DNA of 64,000 nt, from NCBI GenBank assembly GCA_020025305.1, contig JAHHSG010000003.1, positions 105,881 to 169,880 of the forward strand, given 5' to 3'. Shown here piece by piece: positions 50,353 through 59,948 of the stretch. Origin of the DNA: Oscillospiraceae bacterium (GTDB taxonomy: Bacteria; Bacillota; Clostridia; Oscillospirales; Oscillospiraceae). Below the pieces are notes generated by a model. That model saw only the letters and a program-made list of their open reading frames with translations. It had not been told where the DNA came from and ran no database searches. Positions within the stretch are counted from its first letter, which is position 1. Every line of letters begins with the position of its first letter. Position numbers and translations under genes: made by a program.

Positions 50353-51465
50353 ATGGGCAGCGAAAACAAAATTGTACTGATGGGCAACGATGCCATGGGC
50401 GAAGCTGCAATGCGCAGCGGCTGCAAATTCTTCGCAGGCTATCCCATCTCTCCGCAGACACAAATTTTAGATTATTTGGCAAAGCACATGCCCAAGCGCG
50501 GCTGCACTTTTCTGCAGGCCGACAGTGAGCTGGGTGCTATCAACATGGTGATCGGTGCTTCCATTGCCGGTGAGCGCGCCATGGTTGCCTCTTCCAGCAC
50601 TGGCCTTGCTCTCATGTATGAGGCCTTTGCCGCAGCGGCTAACGGCGGATTCCCCATGCTGATTGTGGATGTGACCCGTGAAGGCGCATCGCAGACCGGC
50701 ATCAAGGCATCCCAGAGCGATTACAATATGCTGACGAAGTCCTTCGGTGACGGCGGCCTTCGTGTTCCCGTGCTCAGCCCCTCCACGGTACAGGAGCTGG
50801 CAGAACTGGTGGGTCTTGGGTTTGACATCGCAGATCGCTACAGAACCCCTGTGGTCATCATGACCGAGCCTACCACCGCTCAGACGATTGAACCCGTGGA
50901 CTTTAGCAAAGTGATCCCGGACAAGCACTATGATAAACGGATTTATACGCCTTCGGGCCGGGATACCCGCCCTGTTCCGGGTTCTTTGCGCGTGGAGGAC
51001 AGCCCCCATGTGTTTACCAACGAATACGGTCCTGAAACCATGCAGATCTACAACATGCGCCATTTCCAGGAAATCGACGAAAAGTGCCAGGAGATCGGCC
51101 GTAAGGAAATGATCTGTGAGGAGTTCATGACCGAGGATGCAGAATACATCATTACCGCCTTCGGTGCTCCCGCCCGTTACGGCATTGACGCTGTCAAAGA
51201 GCTGCGCGCTGAGGGCTACAAGGTGGGCATGATTCGCCCGGTTATGCTCTATCCCTTCCCCGAAGAGTATTTCACCAAGCTGGATCCCGCCAAGATCAAG
51301 GGCGTGATGAGTGTGGAGATGTGCATTCCCGTGGCGTTCTACCACGATGTACGGGAATATGTGCCCGATGCCATCCCCGTAAAGAGCTGTGCCACCGCTG
51401 GCGGCGTCATTGCAGACTGTGACAAGATCGAGGAAGCTTTCCGCGATCACTTCGGAAATAAGTAA
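50353..51465 (+). CDS. 2-Oxoacid:ferredoxin oxidoreductase, alpha subunit
   Basis: 370 residues from the ATG at 50353 after GGAGG. The pyrimidine-binding domain shows FFAGYPISPQTQILDYLAKH, FLQADSELGAINMVIGASIA and MVASSSTGLALMYEAFAAA. This is the KorA/VorA class (separate alpha subunit, CoA-dependent). Substrate may be 2-oxoglutarate, a branched-chain 2-oxo acid or a related acid; sequence alone does not decide. It partners with the beta, gamma and delta genes around it. Confidence 0.93.
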   Translation: MGSENKIVLMGNDAMGEAAMRSGCKFFAGYPISPQTQILDYLAKHMPKRGCTFLQADSELGAINMVIGASIAGERAMVASSSTGLALMYEAFAAAANGGFPMLIVDVTREGASQTGIKASQSDYNMLTKSFGDGGLRVPVLSPSTVQELAELVGLGFDIADRYRTPVVIMTEPTTAQTIEPVDFSKVIPDKHYDKRIYTPSGRDTRPVPGSLRVEDSPHVFTNEYGPETMQIYNMRHFQEIDEKCQEIGRKEMICEEFMTEDAEYIITAFGAPARYGIDAVKELRAEGYKVGMIRPVMLYPFPEEYFTKLDPAKIKGVMSVEMCIPVAFYHDVREYVPDAIPVKSCATAGGVIADCDKIEEAFRDHFGNK

Positions 51466-51478
51466 CGGAGGTGTAAAC

Positions 51479-52216
51479 ATGGAAGAAATCGTATATGAGA
51501 GATCCAAACTGCTCCACCCGATGCTTACCTACTACTGTGCCGGATGTCAGCACGGTATTGTTTCCAAAATTCTGGTGGAACTGGCAGAAGAAATGAACAT
51601 CACTAACAACATGGCCATCTGCTTTGGCATTGGCTGCTATGTAGCCGGTACCATGAATATTGATTTGGACATGTTCCCCGCGCTTCACGGCCGTGCCTGT
51701 GCTGTCGCCACAGGCTTCAAGCGGATGCGGCCCAACCAGCTGGTATTGACCTATCAGGGTGATGGCGACTGCGCCTCTATCGGTCTGGGTGATACCCTGC
51801 AGGCAGCCGCCCGCGGCGAAAACTTCACCACCATCATGGTCAACAACCAGAACTACGGATGCACCGGTGGTCAGCTGGCCCCCACCACGCCGTTGGGCAT
51901 GGTGACCGCCACCACCCCTTATGGTCGAAATTCTGCGGATCAGGGCTATCCGCTTCATATGGCCGAGCTGGTCAGCCAGATGGACGGCTGCCGCTTTGCC
52001 GCACGGGGCGCACTGACTACCCCCGCTCAGATTCGTAAGGCTAAGGAATATATCAAGCATGCCATCGAGCTGCAGCAGCAGGGCCATGGCTATACGTTCG
52101 TGGAACTGCTCAGTGCCTGCCCCTCTACATACAAGGTGCCCTTTGACAAGGTGCGGGAGTACCAGGAGCAAAATGTGTTCCCGATCTTTAAGCAGGGCAT
52201 TTTTAAGGATGAGTGA
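51479..52216 (+). CDS. 2-Oxoacid:ferredoxin oxidoreductase, beta subunit
   Basis: 245 residues from the ATG at 51479, with an ACGGAGG site. The TPP-binding motif is intact: GDGDCASIGLGDTLQAAARG followed by NNQNYGCTGGQ. The N-terminal TYYCAGCQHGIVSKILVEL holds the Cys pair of the KorB type. Together with alpha it forms the catalytic core for oxidative decarboxylation to an acyl-CoA. Confidence 0.94.
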   Translation: MEEIVYERSKLLHPMLTYYCAGCQHGIVSKILVELAEEMNITNNMAICFGIGCYVAGTMNIDLDMFPALHGRACAVATGFKRMRPNQLVLTYQGDGDCASIGLGDTLQAAARGENFTTIMVNNQNYGCTGGQLAPTTPLGMVTATTPYGRNSADQGYPLHMAELVSQMDGCRFAARGALTTPAQIRKAKEYIKHAIELQQQGHGYTFVELLSACPSTYKVPFDKVREYQEQNVFPIFKQGIFKDE

Positions 52217-52228
52217 GGAGGCTGGATT

Positions 52229-52762
52229 ATGGAAAAAACGTTTTTCATCTCTGGTATCGGTGGTCAGGGCGTCCAGGTTCTGTGCAAGGCTCTGGCAACT
52301 GTGGTAGACGACTGCGGCATGAATGTATGCCTGTATCCCTGGTATCAGGGGCAGCGCCGCGGAGGCGCCACCTATGGACGCCTGATTATCTCTGACGAGC
52401 GCGTAGGCGCTCCGGAGAAGCGGCAGTACGACGTTGTGGTGCTGCTGGATGAAGCATCCCTGCGGGACTATGGCAACAAGCGCAAGCCCGGCGGAACGGT
52501 TATCGTCAACTCGGATCTGATTGATTCTGTTCCCTTTGACGATGTGACGGTGGTGGGTGCCCCCTTCACCAGCACGGCTGAGTCCACCGGAAACGATCGC
52601 TGTTTCAATCTGGTGGTCGGCGGCTTCTTGAGCGCCTATACCAAGATTGTTCCCATGGAAGATCTGCGTAAGGAAATGCTGAAGCGGACTGCACGCAGCG
52701 ATGAGCAAGCTGAAATTTATGGAAAGGCGTACGATTTGGGCGCCGCACTTGTAAAGGAGTAA
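52229..52762 (+). CDS. 2-Oxoacid:ferredoxin oxidoreductase, gamma subunit
   Basis: 177 residues beginning MEKTFFISGIGGQGVQVLCK, the Gly-rich start of the gamma subunit, which binds CoA. The later VNSDLIDSV and VGGFLSAY segments match the family. It closes the delta-alpha-beta-gamma set and ends 6 bases before the PanE-like gene. Confidence 0.94.
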   Translation: MEKTFFISGIGGQGVQVLCKALATVVDDCGMNVCLYPWYQGQRRGGATYGRLIISDERVGAPEKRQYDVVVLLDEASLRDYGNKRKPGGTVIVNSDLIDSVPFDDVTVVGAPFTSTAESTGNDRCFNLVVGGFLSAYTKIVPMEDLRKEMLKRTARSDEQAEIYGKAYDLGAALVKE

Positions 52763-52768
52763 AAAAAT

Positions 52769-53710
52769 ATGAAAATTGCAATTCTCGGAGCAGGAGCCAC
52801 CGGTTGCAATGTGGGTGGTCATCTGAAGCTGGCCGGTGAAACAGTATATCTGATTGATCCTTTCCAGGCTCATATGGATGCCATTCGCGAACGCGGCCTG
52901 GTATGGCATGACGGTGCTGACGGCAAGATTTTTGACCCCATTTTCTTCGATGGCGCCGGCGACAATGCCAAGGAAGTAGGCCCCTGTGATGTGGTGTTTG
53001 TTCAGACAAAGAATCCCTTTACCAAAGCCGCCATTGAGGGACACCGGGAGCTTTTTGATGATCACACTACTGTGATCACGCTGCAAAATGGTTTGGGTAC
53101 CACGGATACCCTGCTGGAGTATTTCCCCGCAGAGCGTATCGGCTACGGCATTCTCTACAGCGGCGGTCAGATTCTGGAGCCCGGTCATATTCAGATGCTG
53201 CACTCTGATCGGAACATCCTGTTCCGCCGCCTGCAGGGCGAAAAGACCCCCCTGTACGACGAGCTGCTGGCAGCGTTCGAAAAGAGCGACTTCCCCAGCT
53301 ATTACAGTGATGACATCGATCAGATCATCTGGACAAAGGTGGGCGTGAACTGCTTCTGCAATATGACCTGCGGTCTTACCCGTCTTACCATGCAGAAGCT
53401 GCTGCGTCATGCCAACGGCAACGCACTGGTGGAGCGCATTGTCGACGAGGTAGTGGCCGTGGCACACGCCAAGGGTGTGGAAATCCGAGCAGAGGATATT
53501 CTGACGGCTCGCACCATGGCGCTGAACGCCCACAGCGAAAGCTATCCCTCCGGTGCTCAGGACGTGATGCACAAGAAGCTCACTGAGGTCGATTCTCTCA
53601 ACGGAGCTGTTGCACGTTACGGTCGGGAGCTGGGCGTTCCCACTCCTGTAAATGAGACCATTGCAGATCTGATCCACGTCATTCAGGACACCTATGCAGA
53701 CCAGTTCTAA
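52769..53710 (+). CDS. Ketopantoate reductase-family 2-oxo acid reductase (PanE/ApbA-like)
   Basis: 313 residues. The Rossmann motif MKIAILGAGATGCNVGGHLK binds NAD(P)H, and the C-terminal helical domain has KVGVNCFCNMTCGLTRLTMQ with the catalytic Lys of the TK(V/A) motif. True PanE makes pantoate, but many homologues reduce other 2-oxo acids. Location inside an oxidative 2-oxo-acid cluster suggests it interconverts a 2-hydroxy acid and 2-oxo acid substrate of the oxidoreductase; this is inference. Confidence 0.85.
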   Translation: MKIAILGAGATGCNVGGHLKLAGETVYLIDPFQAHMDAIRERGLVWHDGADGKIFDPIFFDGAGDNAKEVGPCDVVFVQTKNPFTKAAIEGHRELFDDHTTVITLQNGLGTTDTLLEYFPAERIGYGILYSGGQILEPGHIQMLHSDRNILFRRLQGEKTPLYDELLAAFEKSDFPSYYSDDIDQIIWTKVGVNCFCNMTCGLTRLTMQKLLRHANGNALVERIVDEVVAVAHAKGVEIRAEDILTARTMALNAHSESYPSGAQDVMHKKLTEVDSLNGAVARYGRELGVPTPVNETIADLIHVIQDTYADQF

Positions 53711-53725
53711 GGGAGATGGGCTCAC

Positions 53726-55828
53726 ATGTTGGATAAATTATTCAAACCTCAAAGTGTTGCACTGATTGGTGCCAGCGACCGAGCGGGCAGTTTCGGTTGC
53801 TTTGCGGCACAAAGCATGATTCAGAGCAAAGACAAATATAGATTCTACTTCATCAACCAGCGCAAGCCGGAGCTATTCGGTATTCAGACCTACCCCGATG
53901 TAACCGCCCTGCCGGAGTGCCCCGACGTGGTTCTCATTGCCACTCCCGCCAGCACAGTGAATGCTCTGCTGGTGGAGGCGGCAGAACGCGGCACCCGGGA
54001 CTTCATTGTGTACTCCAGCGGCTTTGCGGAGGATCACCGCTGCAACGGAAGTAATCTGGAGCACGAGATGGAGGAGATTGCCCGGAAGTACGACCTCCAC
54101 ATTGTCGGTCCCAACTGCTGCGGTATCTTCAATAACGTGGACGAGCTCTCTCTTTGGGGCAGCAACGGCAGCTACCAGTTCAAGCCCGAAACCGGTGCGG
54201 CCGTTCTCGGACACAGCGGCGGGTATACCATGGGCGGCCTGGATCGGCCGTGGGTCAACGTTTCCTATGGTGTCTCCGGCGGCAACGGCAGCATCGTTTC
54301 TCAGGAAGAGATGGCGGAATACTGTGTGGATTCCGATGCCGCCAAGGTGCTGTGCATGTACATGGAGGGCATCAAGAAGCCCGAAACCGTGTACCGCCTG
54401 TTCAAGAAGTGCGTGGACAAAAAGGTTCCCTGTGTCACGCTGAAATCCGGACGCAGCAAGAAGGGCGCTATTTCCGCGTCCTCCCATACCGGAAATCTGG
54501 CAGGCTCCTATGAGATGTTCCGTGCGGTGTTTGATAAGTACGGTGTCCTCTCCCCTGACGGTGTGGAAGAATACTACGGCTTGGAATATGTGCTGGATAC
54601 ATTGGGTCGGAATCTTCCTAAGAGCAACCGGTTTGCCATCGTCTGCCGCTCCGGCGGTGAGGCTACCATGAGCGCAGACCTGGCGGAGCGATACGGACTG
54701 ATCCTGCCGGATCTGGATCAGTCCACCAAGGATGCCATCAATGAGATGATGCCCGACTTTGGTACCGCCAAGAACCCGCTGGACATGACCGCCGGTTTGC
54801 TGGGCGATCAGCAGAAGCTCTCCCGGACATTCGAGCTGCTGGCTGCGGATCCGAACATCGACGGCATTATTGCCGCCTTCGACTTCACCGCAAATCAGGT
54901 GGTCGCCGGATATGATATGCATGCATTTTTGGGCTGTCCGGTGCTGAATTGCCGCGAGAAGTATCCCGACATTCCCCTGTTCATGATGCCGCAGTACGAG
55001 CAGGAGCGGGATCTGACCTGGCGCATGAAGCTAAAACAGGCAGGTGTGCCCATCCTGCCCCCCGCCGAGATTGGCTACAAGCTTATGGGCACTCTGGTGC
55101 GCTACATAGAGTACGATCCCAGCACCAAGCGTTTGGAATGGGCTGTGCCTGATCACTTCCCCGAAAATGCCAAGCCCCTGACCGAGTATGACAGCAAGGT
55201 GGAGCTGGCCAACGCAGGAATCCCGGTTCCCAAGCAGTGCATCGCCCGAAGCCAGGACGAGCTGGCTGCGGCCTGCGCCGAGTTCGGCTATCCTCTGGTG
55301 CTGAAGATCAACTCCCCTGACATTCTCCATAAGACGGAGGCGGGCGGTGTTCGCCTGCGCATCCAGAGCTTGGAGGAAGCAAAGGAAGCCTTTGACGGCA
55401 TTCTGCGGGACTGCCGGGCATTTAATCCCCAGGCACGGCTGGACGGCGTGCTGGTGCAGCAAATGGCAAAGGCCGGCCGCGAGATTATTCTGGGTGTGAA
55501 GAATGACCGCCAGTTGGGCCCCATGCTTCTCGTTGGCTTGGGCGGCGTGTTCGTAGAAGTGTTCAAAGACACCAGCCTGGTGCCCTGCCCCATTAGCCAT
55601 GCAGAGGCGCTGGAGCATCTGCAGAAGTTGAAATCCTACAAGCTGCTCACCGGTTACCGCGGCAGCGCTCCCTGCGACATTGAGGCACTGGCTGATCTGA
55701 TGGTCAAGGTCTCCGAGTATGCCGCAGAAAATAAAAACACCCTGAAGGAAATGGACATTAACCCCGTCTATGTCTATGAAGAAGGTGAGGGTGTCTGTGT
55801 AGTGGATGCCCTGATCGTAAAAGAATGA
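53726..55828 (+). CDS. ADP-forming acyl-CoA synthetase (acetate-CoA ligase family)
   Basis: 700 residues, alpha and beta parts fused: CoA-binding domain (SVALIGASDRAGSFGCFAAQ), a succinyl-CoA-ligase-like domain, a flavodoxin-like segment, and a C-terminal ATP-grasp (ELANAGIPVPKQCIARSQDE, LVLKINSPDILHKTEAGGV). The phospho-His is probably in ISASSHTGNLAGSYEMF. It converts acyl-CoA, ADP and phosphate to acid, CoA and ATP, the substrate-level phosphorylation step that would follow the oxidoreductase. Confidence 0.92.
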   Translation: MLDKLFKPQSVALIGASDRAGSFGCFAAQSMIQSKDKYRFYFINQRKPELFGIQTYPDVTALPECPDVVLIATPASTVNALLVEAAERGTRDFIVYSSGFAEDHRCNGSNLEHEMEEIARKYDLHIVGPNCCGIFNNVDELSLWGSNGSYQFKPETGAAVLGHSGGYTMGGLDRPWVNVSYGVSGGNGSIVSQEEMAEYCVDSDAAKVLCMYMEGIKKPETVYRLFKKCVDKKVPCVTLKSGRSKKGAISASSHTGNLAGSYEMFRAVFDKYGVLSPDGVEEYYGLEYVLDTLGRNLPKSNRFAIVCRSGGEATMSADLAERYGLILPDLDQSTKDAINEMMPDFGTAKNPLDMTAGLLGDQQKLSRTFELLAADPNIDGIIAAFDFTANQVVAGYDMHAFLGCPVLNCREKYPDIPLFMMPQYEQERDLTWRMKLKQAGVPILPPAEIGYKLMGTLVRYIEYDPSTKRLEWAVPDHFPENAKPLTEYDSKVELANAGIPVPKQCIARSQDELAAACAEFGYPLVLKINSPDILHKTEAGGVRLRIQSLEEAKEAFDGILRDCRAFNPQARLDGVLVQQMAKAGREIILGVKNDRQLGPMLLVGLGGVFVEVFKDTSLVPCPISHAEALEHLQKLKSYKLLTGYRGSAPCDIEALADLMVKVSEYAAENKNTLKEMDINPVYVYEEGEGVCVVDALIVKE

Positions 55829-55887
55829 GAAATCCCCAGCAATCTATCATAATGAAAAAAATATTATAAATTCTAGGGAGGAACACA

Positions 55888-57084
55888 ATGAATAACGTGA
55901 AGAATGCAGCAAAAACCTCCGCGCTGATTGGCGCTGCGTTCACTTTTATGACCGGTTGGTTTGGCGGCGGTTGGGCCACCGGACAGCTGGCAGGTAAGTA
56001 TGGCGCTCGTTTTGGCTGGGCCGGACTGTTTGTGCCCATGATTGGTGTGCTGCTGATTATTTTTGCAACAACCTGGATCGTTCTGGAATTTTCCAGACTG
56101 TACAACGTTTGGGACTATGCCAACTTTATGGGCTGCTTCTATGGACATCCCATCTTCAAAGGCATTTTTGACGTGATCCAGATTCTGGGTCTGCCGCTTA
56201 CATTTGCCGGATGTGTCGCAACCTTTGCAAGCACATTGGAGGAGTATGTGGGTGGTGCATACATGATGTGGGTTGGCGTTTTTGCCATATTGGTCATGGT
56301 CAGTGTCATGTGGGGCACAGCCATTCTAAACAAAATCTCCACGGTGATGGGCGTCGGTATTTTGATTCTGTTGATTGCCATTTTCGCATTTATTATCAAG
56401 AGCGGCTATGGTGCCAACGTATCCGAAATGGTGGCCAATCGAGTGATGTACGATAGCTACGGCTCCACATTCTTTAACGGCGCCATCGGCCTGTATATGC
56501 TTTCTGCCGGTATGGCATTGTCGGTTCTGCCCTGCTTCGAGCCTATCCAGACCCGCAAGGATGTAACAAAGACCTGCCTCTTTAACCTTTTGTTCGTCAG
56601 CGTATTTATTGTGATTGTTACCTTCAATATGCTGGCCTTTATGCCCCAGTCCGTGCAGGAAGCCGTCCCCATGATGTACATCATGAAGACCATGGGTGCC
56701 ACTTCCTGGATGATGCCCATTTATGTGGTTGTGGTTTTGCTGGCTGTACTTTCTACGGCCAACGCCATGTGCACTGGTTATGGACGCCGTTTCATGAACT
56801 TCCAGTTCGTCAAGAAGATTAACAGCAGCGATCAGAAGAAGATGATTGTCATCAGCCTGCTGATTATCGCCATTTCCAGCTTGGTATCTATGCTGGGCAT
56901 TACCAATATCTTCTATACCGGCTTTACCATCATGTCTTACATGAATACCCCGCTGGTTGCTCTGGGTGTTCCTGTGGTGGGTATCTGCAAACTCATTCAA
57001 ATTCGCCGCCGCAATTGCAGCTTGGAGCGCGGCGCTTTCGAGAACAAGTCCAGCTGGTTCATGTTCGATAAGAACGCGCAGTAA
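55888..57084 (+). CDS. YkvI-like membrane transporter
   Basis: 398 residues with about ten hydrophobic segments. The N-terminus (LIGAAFTFMTGWFGGGWATG) and GFTIMSYMNTPLVALGVPVV resemble the YkvI group of the APC superfamily; the substrate is not known for this group. The last 30 residues are charged. An AGGGAGG site precedes the ATG. Its place in the cluster suggests it imports the organic acid that the cluster degrades. Confidence 0.8.
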   Translation: MNNVKNAAKTSALIGAAFTFMTGWFGGGWATGQLAGKYGARFGWAGLFVPMIGVLLIIFATTWIVLEFSRLYNVWDYANFMGCFYGHPIFKGIFDVIQILGLPLTFAGCVATFASTLEEYVGGAYMMWVGVFAILVMVSVMWGTAILNKISTVMGVGILILLIAIFAFIIKSGYGANVSEMVANRVMYDSYGSTFFNGAIGLYMLSAGMALSVLPCFEPIQTRKDVTKTCLFNLLFVSVFIVIVTFNMLAFMPQSVQEAVPMMYIMKTMGATSWMMPIYVVVVLLAVLSTANAMCTGYGRRFMNFQFVKKINSSDQKKMIVISLLIIAISSLVSMLGITNIFYTGFTIMSYMNTPLVALGVPVVGICKLIQIRRRNCSLERGAFENKSSWFMFDKNAQ

Positions 57085-57104
57085 ACAGGTCTCTTTACTC
57101 TGCA

Positions 57105-57135
57105 CCGCCATAGCTGGTTTTTCCGGCTATGGCGG
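57105..57135 (+). terminator. Hairpin after the transporter gene
   Basis: CCGCCATAGC pairs with GCTATGGCGG, but no T-tract follows, so it is more likely a partial terminator or stability element inside the cluster. Confidence 0.5.
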
Positions 57136-57184
57136 CGTCAGAACTTTTGCCTGACCTGTCAACAAAACGATTAGGAGGATTGTC

Positions 57185-57841
57185 GTGCTGCTGAAAACAC
57201 TGAAAGTCGGTGCAATGAAAACCAACTGCTATCTGGTAGCAAATACGGAAACGCTGGATTGCGTCGTGGTAGATCCGGGCGCAGAGGTAAATACCATTCT
57301 TGGGGCATTGGACGAAGATCACTTGCAGCTGCGTGCCATTCTGCTCACGCACACTCACTTCGATCATTTCGCTGCTATGTGGCCCCTGCGAGACCGGCGT
57401 CCCGCCCCCGTCTATGTGAACAAGCGGGATCTGGACCCCATTGTCAACATCGGTCCACAGCGCTTTTGCCCCCCACCGGACACGCACTTTGTGGACGAGG
57501 GTGACGTGATTGAGGTGGCAGGGATGGCCTTCCGTGTTCTGGCTTGCCCGGGCCATACTCCCGGCAGTGTGTCCTATGTGTGCGGCGATATGCTGTTTTC
57601 GGGCGACACACTCTTTCACTTGGACAGCGGCCGGTGCGATTTCCCCTGTAGCAGTGCGGATGACATGGTGGCTTCTCTGCAGAAATTGCGGGAGCTGCCC
57701 GGCGATTATCGGCTGCTTCCCGGCCATCTGGAGCCGTCTCTGCTCTCCGTTGAACGGGCAGACAATCCCTTTTTGCAGCCGAATCTCCAATTTGTCCAGC
57801 CGATGGAGGACGAAGAAGAGCCCTGCTTCGGCAAGGTATAG
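57185..57841 (+). CDS. Metallo-beta-lactamase-fold hydrolase
   Basis: 218 residues, start GTG at 57185 after AGGAGG. The zinc motif is LTHTHFDHFAAMW, with further His at LACPGHTPGSVS, Asp in FSGDTLFH, and the last His in LLPGHLEPS, as in glyoxalase II-like hydrolases. It probably cleaves a thioester such as an acyl-CoA or glutathione-type ester; the cluster context suggests thioester hydrolysis or detoxification. Not a beta-lactamase by context. Confidence 0.9.
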   Translation: MLLKTLKVGAMKTNCYLVANTETLDCVVVDPGAEVNTILGALDEDHLQLRAILLTHTHFDHFAAMWPLRDRRPAPVYVNKRDLDPIVNIGPQRFCPPPDTHFVDEGDVIEVAGMAFRVLACPGHTPGSVSYVCGDMLFSGDTLFHLDSGRCDFPCSSADDMVASLQKLRELPGDYRLLPGHLEPSLLSVERADNPFLQPNLQFVQPMEDEEEPCFGKV

Positions 57842-57913
57842 CTCCGTGCCCCCTTTGTTATTCCATTTTTTAATTGTGTCAAACTTTTTTATTACGATGG
57901 AGGTATATGCACT

Positions 57914-59596
57914 ATGAGAAGTGACAAAATGAAGTCTGGTTCCGACCGCTTTCTGTCCCGCAGCCTCATCTCTGCGGGTGGTTTGAGCGAGGAGCAGATT
58001 GATAAGCCCCTGATTGGTGTCCTCAACTCCTACACGAACTTCTTCACTGGACATGCTCACCAGAAGTCCGTGGAGCGCGCCGTGATGGACGGTATCCTGA
58101 TGGGCGGCGGCACCCCCTGCGTGGCCAACACCATTGCTCTGTGCGATGGTATCTGCGAAAACACCCCCGGCATGCGCTATCCCCTGGTCAGCCGTGACGT
58201 CATCGCCAACTCCGTGGAAGCGTTCTGTGAGTGTCACAGTCTGGACGGTGTCATCTGCATCGGCAGCTGCGACAAGATCGTCCCTGGTATGCTCATGGCC
58301 ATTATGCGCATGAACATCCCCGCCATCTTCATCTCCGGCGGTATGTCCCTGCCCCCCGAGGAGGGCTATGACACCGGCGAGAACTTCGCCAACATGATGG
58401 CAGCCGGCGTCACTGGCACCTACGCTGCCAAGAAGAACCCCTGCGGTCCTACCCCCGGATGCAACTGCGGCATGGGTACTGCTGTTTCCATGCAGATGAT
58501 GTCCGAGGTTCTGGGCGTTGGTATGCTGGGCAACTCCACCATTCCCAACTGCTACAACGAGCGCACCTGGCTGGCCCAAGCCGCCGGTAAGCGCATTGTG
58601 GAAATGGTTCACGAGGACTTGAAGCCCAGTGACATCGTCTCCAAACAGTCCTTTATCAACTGCCTGCGCATTGACATGATGATGGGCTGCTCCACCAATA
58701 CCACGCTGCACCTGCCCTCCATCGCCGCCGAAGCCGGCTACAAAATTACGCTGGACGACTTCGCTTGGGCCAGCCGTAACACCCCCCAGATTGTGAAGCT
58801 GTATCCCAGCATCAGCCCCCACAACGTTCTGGACTTCGGCCGTGCCGGCGGTATGCGTGCCGTCATCAACCAGGCCATTGAGAGCGGCTATGTGGACGGC
58901 AGTGTTAAGACACTGTACGGCCCCACCCTGGGCGAGATGGTGGCTGGTGCCAAAGTCCTCAATACGGACATCATCCATCCCTTTGACAACCCCTATACGG
59001 AAGAGGGCGGCCTGGCAATCCTGTATGGTAATCTGGCTCCCGAAGGCTGCGTCATCAAGACTGGCGGCGTGCTGCCCGAAATGCTGGAGCACTCTGGCCG
59101 CGCCATGGTTTATGACAGCGAACACGACTGCTATGAGAGCATGATGCGCGGCGAGGTCCAGGCCGGCGACTGCGTGGTCATCCGCTACGAAGGCCCCGTG
59201 GCTGGCCCCGGCATGCGTGAGATGCTCACCATCACTCACTGCATCCGTGCACTGGGTCTGGATCGCAGTGTCTCTCTGATCACCGACGGCCGCTTCTCTG
59301 GCGGTTCCGTGGGCGGCGTGATCGGCCACGTTTCTCCCGAGGCTTGCAAAGGTGGTCTCATCGGTTTGGTGGAGAGCGGCGACACCATCGCCTACAGCAT
59401 TCCCAAGGGCACCATCGAGTTGCAGGTCAGCGACGAGGTTCTGGCTGAGCGCCGTGCCAAGTGGGTGTGCCCGCCTCCCCGTGTCCGCACCGGCCTGCTG
59501 GCACAGTATGCCGCATTGGCACTGCCTGCCACGCAGGGCGCCAGAATGTGCGGTGATCCCTCTTCGTTGGATGATCTGGAACCCATCCGCGGTTAA
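57914..59596 (+). CDS. IlvD/Edd-family dehydratase
   Basis: 560 residues. Fe-S cysteines are present in VICIGSCDKIVPGMLMAIMR, GPTPGCNCGMGTAVSM and MMGCSTNTTLHLPS; the late DGRFSGGSVGGVIGHVSPEA is the substrate-loop signature. The family dehydrates 2,3-dihydroxy acids or sugar acids to 2-oxo acids. Because amino-acid synthesis genes are absent here and an oxidoreductase for 2-oxo acids is present, a catabolic sugar- or dihydroxy-acid substrate seems more likely than isoleucine/valine synthesis. ATG 10 bases after GGAGG. Confidence 0.9.
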   Translation: MRSDKMKSGSDRFLSRSLISAGGLSEEQIDKPLIGVLNSYTNFFTGHAHQKSVERAVMDGILMGGGTPCVANTIALCDGICENTPGMRYPLVSRDVIANSVEAFCECHSLDGVICIGSCDKIVPGMLMAIMRMNIPAIFISGGMSLPPEEGYDTGENFANMMAAGVTGTYAAKKNPCGPTPGCNCGMGTAVSMQMMSEVLGVGMLGNSTIPNCYNERTWLAQAAGKRIVEMVHEDLKPSDIVSKQSFINCLRIDMMMGCSTNTTLHLPSIAAEAGYKITLDDFAWASRNTPQIVKLYPSISPHNVLDFGRAGGMRAVINQAIESGYVDGSVKTLYGPTLGEMVAGAKVLNTDIIHPFDNPYTEEGGLAILYGNLAPEGCVIKTGGVLPEMLEHSGRAMVYDSEHDCYESMMRGEVQAGDCVVIRYEGPVAGPGMREMLTITHCIRALGLDRSVSLITDGRFSGGSVGGVIGHVSPEACKGGLIGLVESGDTIAYSIPKGTIELQVSDEVLAERRAKWVCPPPRVRTGLLAQYAALALPATQGARMCGDPSSLDDLEPIRG

Positions 59597-59619
59597 AGAT
59601 GCATAACCATTAGACGAGC

Positions 59620-59655
59620 AGCGGGGCAATTCCCAAGGATGTGGATTGCCCCGCT
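59620..59655 (+). terminator. Terminator-like hairpin after the dehydratase
   Basis: AGCGGGGCAAT pairs with ATTGCCCCGCT. The T-tract is poor. The rest of 59597-59948 contains no recognised gene. Confidence 0.65.
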
Positions 59656-59948
59656 GATTCTCTATATAATATGGAACGGCTTCTAATAAGAGAGCGGAAC
59701 CGTCTTCTGCCCAAGGCGCCGGCGAAAAACAGCGGCATGTGTGGCTTTTTTTCGCTGGTTGGCGGACTGTTCGTAAACGGCAGAGATCCCCGGGCTGCGG
59801 CCTGTGTCCGTCTTCTGCTGCTATTCCTCAGCCCGCTATTCCATTTTATGGTGTATCCGAAAAAAGTAGATTTTCAAAGGAAAAGAGCTATCCGGCTCTA
59901 TTTCCTGCACCATCAGATTTAATGATATTCAAACAGGAGGATTCTTGT

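Noticed and set aside
51407..53725. Long open frame antisense to the oxidoreductase subunits and PanE-like gene
   Set aside because: Opposite strand of four well-supported genes; composition is that of a codon-bias shadow.
57095..59629. Very long open frame antisense to the IlvD-type dehydratase and hydrolase genes
   Set aside because: It is His/Gly/Ala-rich shadow coding of high-GC genes, has no ribosome site and no family character.
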